DNA from: Pantoea sp. Ep11b
Lineage (GTDB): Bacteria; Pseudomonadota; Gammaproteobacteria; Enterobacterales; Enterobacteriaceae
Assembly: GCF_040783975.1 (NCBI RefSeq)
Contig: NZ_CP160631.1
Span: 1,178,001 to 1,242,000, forward strand
DNA: 64,000 nucleotides
Direction: 5' to 3'
Below the pieces are notes generated by a model. That model saw only the letters and a program-made list of their open reading frames with translations, ran no database searches and was not told the DNA's origin. Positions 59,406-64,000 of this stretch are shown here, in pieces. The translations under genes were made by a program, and so were the position numbers. Within the stretch, counting starts at the first letter, position 1. Each line of letters opens with the position of its first letter.

Positions 59406-60863
59406 TTACTTTTTCGGGACCACGTTCAGCAGGGTGGTCAGCAGTTTCCAGTAGAGGCCCACGCTTTCGATGTGAACCTGCTCATCCGGCGAGTGTGGCC
59501 CGGTGATGGTAGGCCCAATCGACACCATATCCATGTCCGGATACGGTTTTTTGAACAGACCGCACTCCAGACCCGCGTGAATAACCTGGATGTTCGGGGT
59601 CTTATCAAACAGCGCGATATAGGTCTCACGGGTCAGCGCCATGATGGCGGAGTCCGCATCGGGCTGCCAGCCCGGATAGCCGCCTTTCGCTTTGGTCTGT
59701 GCGCCCGCCAGCTGGCCCAGCGAGGTCAGCATCTGCACCACGTAATCACGGCCCGTATCGATCAGGGAACGAATCAGGCAGTTGATTTCGGCGTGGTCAT
59801 CTTCCATTGTGACCACACCGATGTTCAGTGAGGTTTCCACCACGCCTTTTGCCACGTCTGAATTGCGGATCACACCGTTAGGCGTGCTGTTCAGCAGGTT
59901 AAGGAAGCGATCGCGGCTGTCACGGCTCAGGGCGTCACCCTGATGCGCCAGCGGCTCGCTGACCAGCGCGATGTTCGGCTCTTTTGTGCCATGCTCGTTC
60001 TTAATGGCGCTCAGGAACTGCGCCGCCGCCGATTTCAGCGCGTCGGCTTTATGGCTTTCAACGGCCACGGTCGCGAAGGCTTCACGCGGAATCGCATTGC
60101 GCAGCGTGCCGCCGCTGAAGGCCAGCAGACGCAGATCCAGTTCGGCCGCGTGTGCCGCCAGGAAGCGTGCCAGCAGTTTGTTGGCGTTGCCAAGACCCAT
60201 ATGGATATCGGCGCCGGAGTGACCGCCGCGCAGCCCTTTCAGCGTCAGCTTCAGGGTCTGGAAGTCAGCCGGAACGGCTTCACGGGTCAGGGGCAGGGTG
60301 GAGACGAAGTCGATACCGCCCGCACAGCCCATGTAGATCTCACCCTCTTCTTCTGAGTCGGTGTTGATCAGAATTTCGGCCTGCAGCCAGTTGGGTTGCA
60401 GTCCGAACGCGCCATCCATGCCGGTCTCTTCGGTCATGGTCAGCAGCACTTCCAGCGGGCCATGCGTCAGGCTGCTGTCCGCCAGCACCGCCAGCGCCGA
60501 GGCCATACCGATGCCGTTGTCCGCGCCCAGGGTGGTACCGCGCGCTTTGACCCACTCGCCATCGATCCACGGCTGAATCGGATCTTTGGTGAAGTCATGC
60601 ACGGTGTCGTTATTTTTCTGCGGCACCATATCCAGATGCGCCTGCAGCGCGACCGGCTTGCGGTTTTCCATGCCCGGGGTGGCGGGTTTACGGATCAGGA
60701 TGTTGCCGACCTGATCGCGCTCACACCAGAAGCCCTGCTCTTTCGCCCAGCCCATGATGTAGCCAGCCAGCGCTTCTTCGTGAAAGGAGGGGTGAGGAAT
60801 GGAGCAGATCTTAGCGAAAATATCCCACAGTGGCTGTGGAGAGAGTTGAGACAATTCAGACAC
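59406..60863 (-). CDS. pepD: aminoacyl-histidine dipeptidase (peptidase D)
   Basis: This 485-aa M20C zinc peptidase cleaves Xaa-His and other dipeptides in the cytoplasm. Metal and catalytic motifs are QAHLDMVPQ, TLGADNGIG, TEETGMDGAFG and NTDSEEEGE. Length and sequence match E. coli PepD. It is divergent from gpt, as in E. coli. Confidence 0.97.
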   Translation of the reverse strand: MSELSQLSPQPLWDIFAKICSIPHPSFHEEALAGYIMGWAKEQGFWCERDQVGNILIRKPATPGMENRKPVALQAHLDMVPQKNNDTVHDFTKDPIQPWIDGEWVKARGTTLGADNGIGMASALAVLADSSLTHGPLEVLLTMTEETGMDGAFGLQPNWLQAEILINTDSEEEGEIYMGCAGGIDFVSTLPLTREAVPADFQTLKLTLKGLRGGHSGADIHMGLGNANKLLARFLAAHAAELDLRLLAFSGGTLRNAIPREAFATVAVESHKADALKSAAAQFLSAIKNEHGTKEPNIALVSEPLAHQGDALSRDSRDRFLNLLNSTPNGVIRNSDVAKGVVETSLNIGVVTMEDDHAEINCLIRSLIDTGRDYVVQMLTSLGQLAGAQTKAKGGYPGWQPDADSAIMALTRETYIALFDKTPNIQVIHAGLECGLFKKPYPDMDMVSIGPTITGPHSPDEQVHIESVGLYWKLLTTLLNVVPKK

Positions 60864-61047
60864 GACAGGTCTCCTGTATCCGTGTACCGGCGGGGCCGGA
60901 CATCGCGAGTTTCCAGTGAAAAATCGCCGTCAGAAAATCTGACGAGCCAGGCCCGAGAATATCACTGTTTTTCACCGGGTGCGCTCTCCGGCGCGCTAAA
61001 AAGCCGCAACCAGCGCGCGGGTGCTGGTTTTTAGCGCGTCAACTCCT

Positions 61048-61053
61048 TATAAT
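61048..61053 (+). promoter_or_regulatory. -10 element of the gpt promoter
   Basis: A perfect TATAAT lies 65 bp upstream of the gpt start. The -35 region 17-18 bp upstream (CTGGTT/TGGTTT) is weak. Confidence 0.5.
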
Positions 61054-61117
61054 CTCGCGCAACCTTTTCCCCGTTGCACATTTTTAAGCCACTTCGGTTG
61101 GCTGGGATTTCTATTCT

Positions 61118-61576
61118 ATGAGCGAAAAATACGTCGTTACCTGGGACATGCTTCAGATCCATGCCCGCAAACTGGCCCAGCGCCTGCTGCCTGTTGAACA
61201 GTGGAAAGGCATCATCGCGGTGAGCCGCGGCGGTCTGGTACCGGCTTCGCTGCTGGCCCGTGAACTGGGTATCCGTTACGTTGATACCGTCTGCATCTCC
61301 AGCTACGACCACGATCATCAGCGCGAAATGAAAGTGCTGAAGCGCGCAGAAGGCGACGGCGAAGGGTTTATCGTGATCGATGACCTGGTGGACACCGGCG
61401 GTACCGCCCAGGCGATCCGCGAGATGTACCCGAAAGCCCGTTTCTGCACCATTTTCGCTAAACCGGCCGGTCGCGCACTGGTTGATGATTACATCGTGGA
61501 TATTCCGCAGGATACCTGGATCGAGCAGCCGTGGGATATGGGCGTGGTCTACATTCCGCCGATTGTAAAAAACTGA
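61118..61576 (+). CDS. gpt: xanthine-guanine phosphoribosyltransferase
   Basis: This 152-aa purine salvage enzyme converts xanthine and guanine with PRPP to XMP and GMP. The PRPP loop [12 protein letters not shown] is at about residues 86-97. It matches E. coli Gpt in length and sequence. An intrinsic terminator follows. Confidence 0.97.
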   Translation: MSEKYVVTWDMLQIHARKLAQRLLPVEQWKGIIAVSRGGLVPASLLARELGIRYVDTVCISSYDHDHQREMKVLKRAEGDGEGFIVIDDLVDTGGTAQAIREMYPKARFCTIFAKPAGRALVDDYIVDIPQDTWIEQPWDMGVVYIPPIVKN

Positions 61577-61590
61577 TTGATACACATCAG

Positions 61591-61620
61591 ACAACGCCCG
61601 GTTTTCCGGGCGTTGTGCTT
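61591..61620 (+). terminator. intrinsic terminator after gpt
   Basis: An 11-bp stem (ACAACGCCCGG / CCGGGCGTTGT) with a TTTT loop is followed by GCTTTCT. Confidence 0.8.
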
Positions 61621-61691
61621 TCTGAGCCTCGCACGCTGAATAGCCGTACAGTACACTTAGCCCACGCCGTTCTGATGCAGGAGAAGTGAGT

Positions 61692-62939
61692 ATGTCGAGC
61701 AAAAATCTCAGCGAGGAGCTGTTCAAGCCGCGCTTCAAACATCCTGAAACCTCTTCCCTGGTTCGCCGCCAGCATCACGCCACCCCGGATGTCCACTCCG
61801 CCCTGGATGGTGATAGCCAGCGTGGCTGGTATCGTATGCTCAACAAACTGATGTGGGCATGGCGTGGTCTGACGCCGCAGGAGATCAGCGAAGTGCTGGC
61901 GCGAATCGCCATCAGCCGGGCTGAACACACCGATGAGGCACTGCTCGACACGGTCATCGGGTTTCGCGGCGGCAACTGGCCCTTTGAATGGTGCCGACAG
62001 GCGGGATTCTGGCAGCAGAAGGCGCTGGAGACCCGCGACGACAGCGAGGCGGGCAACCACTGGCTGCATGCGGCGCATCTCTACAGCGTCGCCGCCTATC
62101 CCTATATCAAAGGGGATGAGCTGGCCGATCAGGCGCAGACCCTGGCGAATCGCGCCTATGAAGAGGCGACGCAGCGGCTGCCCGGCGAACTGAAAATCCT
62201 CACCTTCGCCATCCCGAACGGCAGCCCGGTCAGCGGCTTTCTGCACATGCCGCCGGGTGTGGACGCCCCTTATCCCACCGTGCTGTTCTGCGGCGCGCTC
62301 GACTCCCTGCAGAGCGATCACTATCGTCTTTTCCACGACTATCTTGCCCCGCGCGGCATCGCGATGCTGACCATCGATATGCCGTCGGTCGGTAACTCGG
62401 TGAAATGGACGCTGAATCAGGACACCAGCTTCCTCCATCAGCAGGTTCTGCGCGATCTGGCAAACGTACCGTGGATCGATCATCAGCGGGTGGCGGCGTT
62501 TGGCTACCGCTTCGGGGCCAACGTGGCCGTGCGACTGGCCTATCTGGAGTCGCAGCGGCTGCGCGGTGTCGCCTGTCTGGGGCCAATCGTCAACGCTCTG
62601 CTGACCCAGAGAGCGTTGCAGGATGCGATCCCGAATATGTATATGGATATGCTGGCCAGCCGGCTGGGCATGGCCACCGCCTCCGACAGCGCGCTGCGCA
62701 CCGAACTGAATCGCTACTCACTTAAAACCCAGGGGTTACTGGGCCGCCGCACGCCGACGCCGATGCTGTCGGGCTACTGGCAGAACGATCTCTTCAGCCC
62801 GGAAGAGGAGAGCAGGCTGATTGCGAACTCCTCGTCAGACGGCAAAGCGCTGCTGATCCCGGTTAAGCCGATGATAGCCAGTTTCGACAGGGCGCTGAAT
62901 GAAATTTGCGACTGGCTGGAGAAGCGTCTAAAAAGGTAA
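61692..62939 (+). CDS. frsA: alpha/beta-hydrolase-fold protein FrsA
   Basis: This 415-aa protein matches E. coli FrsA (fermentation-respiration switch protein), including [16 protein letters not shown] near the N-terminus and [11 protein letters not shown]. The alpha/beta-hydrolase core carries AFGYRFGAN where a GxSxG nucleophile elbow would be expected, so the serine is absent, as it is in E. coli FrsA. Enzymatic activity is therefore doubtful. ATG 61692 is preferred over GTG 61686 because of AGGAG spacing. Confidence 0.93.
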   Translation: MSSKNLSEELFKPRFKHPETSSLVRRQHHATPDVHSALDGDSQRGWYRMLNKLMWAWRGLTPQEISEVLARIAISRAEHTDEALLDTVIGFRGGNWPFEWCRQAGFWQQKALETRDDSEAGNHWLHAAHLYSVAAYPYIKGDELADQAQTLANRAYEEATQRLPGELKILTFAIPNGSPVSGFLHMPPGVDAPYPTVLFCGALDSLQSDHYRLFHDYLAPRGIAMLTIDMPSVGNSVKWTLNQDTSFLHQQVLRDLANVPWIDHQRVAAFGYRFGANVAVRLAYLESQRLRGVACLGPIVNALLTQRALQDAIPNMYMDMLASRLGMATASDSALRTELNRYSLKTQGLLGRRTPTPMLSGYWQNDLFSPEEESRLIANSSSDGKALLIPVKPMIASFDRALNEICDWLEKRLKR

Positions 62940-63069
62940 CTGGCAAAATTCACACTGTTTGCTACAACTAGTAGCGAAATTGTTCCGGGGTGTCTGTCTT
63001 ACGCCAGGGTGTGAGCAGAGTGCCAGGAAAAACAGGGCTGTATAGCGGTCAAACCTACGGAGAATCAGC

Positions 63070-63471
63070 ATGACGTTACCAAGTGGTCACCCCCGCAGTC
63101 GCCTGCTTAAGCGCTTTACGGAGCTGGGGCCCTATATTCGCGAGGGAAAATGTGGCGAAACCCGGTTCTTCTTTGACTGCCTGGCTGCCTGCGTCAATGT
63201 GAAACCGGCACCGGAGCTGCGTGAATTCTGGGGCTGGTGGATGGAGCTGGAAGCGCAGGCTGACCACTTTACCTATGTCTACCATATCGGTCTGTTCGAT
63301 AAAGAGGGCGACTGGTCGGTAGCCACAATCAAAGGCAAAGAGAACACGGCGCGCGTGGAAGAGACGTTACGGAATTTCCACACCCGCCTGAAAGCGATGC
63401 TGAAGGAGCAGGAACTGGACCTTATTCCGGCCAGCGACTTCGATGAGAAACCGGTGAAGCTGAGCGCCTGA
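63070..63471 (+). CDS. crl: sigma-S assembly factor
   Basis: Crl binds RpoS and helps it join core RNA polymerase, favouring stationary-phase genes. The 133-aa length and segments [13 protein letters not shown] and [13 protein letters not shown] match the family. It lies between frsA and phoE as in E. coli, followed by a strong terminator. The 130-bp gap before it shows no further feature I can support. Confidence 0.96.
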   Translation: MTLPSGHPRSRLLKRFTELGPYIREGKCGETRFFFDCLAACVNVKPAPELREFWGWWMELEAQADHFTYVYHIGLFDKEGDWSVATIKGKENTARVEETLRNFHTRLKAMLKEQELDLIPASDFDEKPVKLSA

Positions 63472-63485
63472 TTAGGGTTCAGCAT

Positions 63486-63520
63486 AAAAAGGGCGAGTTA
63501 AAAAACTCGCCCTTTTTTTA
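63486..63520. terminator. bidirectional terminator between crl and phoE
   Basis: A 14-bp perfect stem (AAAAAGGGCGAGTT / AACTCGCCCTTTTT) with an AAAA loop and T tracts for both convergent genes. Confidence 0.92.
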
Positions 63521-63561
63521 TGGCTGTTCTGGCGCGCCTGCCCGCAGGCAGGCCTCTGCAA

Positions 63562-63999
63562 TCAGAACTGGTAGGTCACACCCATCGCCACCACGTCGTC
63601 GTTGTTGAGTGACAGCGCGTTATCATCATCCAGCTGGTTGATTTTGTAATCCACGAAGGCGGACATGTTTTTGTTGAAGTAGTAGGTCGCGCCCACGTCG
63701 ATATATTTCACCAGATCCGCATCGCCGATACCGTTTTCAATATCTTTGCCTTTGGTCTGCACATAACCGACAGAAGGACGCAGGCCGAAATCAAACTGAT
63801 ACTGCGCCACCAGTTCGATGTTCTGCGCTTTGTTGGCTGCGCCCGCGACGGCAGCGCCGGTGTTGCGGTTGGTGCCGCTGATAGGCGTCATGTTGCGGGT
63901 GTCGGTGTAGATCGCGGCCAGGTAAACGCTGTTGGCATCATACTTCACGCCTGCACCCCATGAATCCGCACGGTCACCACGGCCATAGGCGCGCGCCTG
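63562..63999 (-). CDS. phoE: general porin PhoE/OmpC family (N-terminus beyond window)
   Basis: The visible 145 C-terminal residues form beta-strands of a trimeric outer-membrane porin: [53 protein letters not shown] and the C-terminal aromatic GVTYQF needed for BAM recognition. The frame is open to the window edge. Position next to crl and the sequence of the last strands favour PhoE over OmpC/OmpF, but the missing part leaves some doubt. Confidence 0.85.
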   Translation of the reverse strand, partial: QARAYGRGDRADSWGAGVKYDANSVYLAAIYTDTRNMTPISGTNRNTGAAVAGAANKAQNIELVAQYQFDFGLRPSVGYVQTKGKDIENGIGDADLVKYIDVGATYYFNKNMSAFVDYKINQLDDDNALSLNNDDVVAMGVTYQF

Positions 64000-64000
64000 C

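Overview
The window is a chromosomal segment of a member of the Enterobacterales, most likely the Erwiniaceae and Pantoea-like. Protein sequences and gene order follow the Escherichia coli dnaE-accA-ldcC ... dnaQ-aspV ... fadE-gmhA-yafJ-yafK-dinB ... pepD-gpt-frsA-crl-phoE backbone. The GC content is high for an enterobacterium, and several E. coli neighbours (yaeQ, nlpE, dkgB, yafE) are not seen. The genus is an inference from overall resemblance, not from a database comparison. Both edges cut genes: dnaE lacks its N-terminus at the left and a PhoE-type porin lacks its N-terminus at the right.

Layout. 1-9.2 kb: dnaE (partial), accA, ldcC, yaeR, tilS, a small periplasmic cytochrome c, rof, yaeP and arfB. 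9.2-15.5 kb: proS, trmO, rcsF, the methionine importer metNIQ and gmhB. 15.5-21.2 kb: a complete rRNA operon (16S, tRNA-Glu, 23S, 5S, tRNA-Asp) with P1/P2 promoters, boxA sites and a terminator. 21.3-27.8 kb: yafC, yafD, mltD, gloB, yafS, rnhA, dnaQ and a second identical tRNA-Asp (aspV). 27.8-42.9 kb: a 15-kb purine/allantoin catabolic (hpx) region inserted between aspV and yafV. 42.9-49.3 kb: the methionine salvage genes yafV, ybdL, mtnBCD, mtnA and mtnK. 49.4-55.5 kb: fadE, gmhA, yafJ, yafK and dinB. 55.5-59.3 kb: a ribose-type ABC importer. 59.4-64 kb: pepD, gpt, frsA, crl and phoE (partial).

How the genes work together. The hpx block encodes allantoin uptake (hpxC), its GntR regulator, allantoin racemase and allantoinase (hpxSAB), an ABC importer with ureidoglycine aminotransferase and allantoate amidohydrolase (hpxFGHIJK), OHCU decarboxylase and HIU hydrolase appended to the same operon (hpxQT), and the divergent hpxWXYZ amidohydrolase set with its RpiR-type regulator hpxU. 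A near-consensus sigma-54 promoter and an NtrC-like palindrome precede hpxF. Weaker sigma-54-like elements precede hpxW and hpxC. This points to a nitrogen-limitation scavenging system.

The second theme is methionine. Four separate clusters of tandem MetJ boxes lie in the window: before metNIQ, between ybdL and mtnB, between mtnA and mtnK, and, unexpectedly, directly before the ribose-type ABC importer at 55.5-59.1 kb. I infer that this importer belongs to the methionine salvage regulon and may carry methylthioribose or a related thio-sugar. This and the possible oxalurate-cleaving role of HpxXYZ are the two most interesting leads. No CRISPR array, prophage, transposase or toxin-antitoxin pair was recognised.
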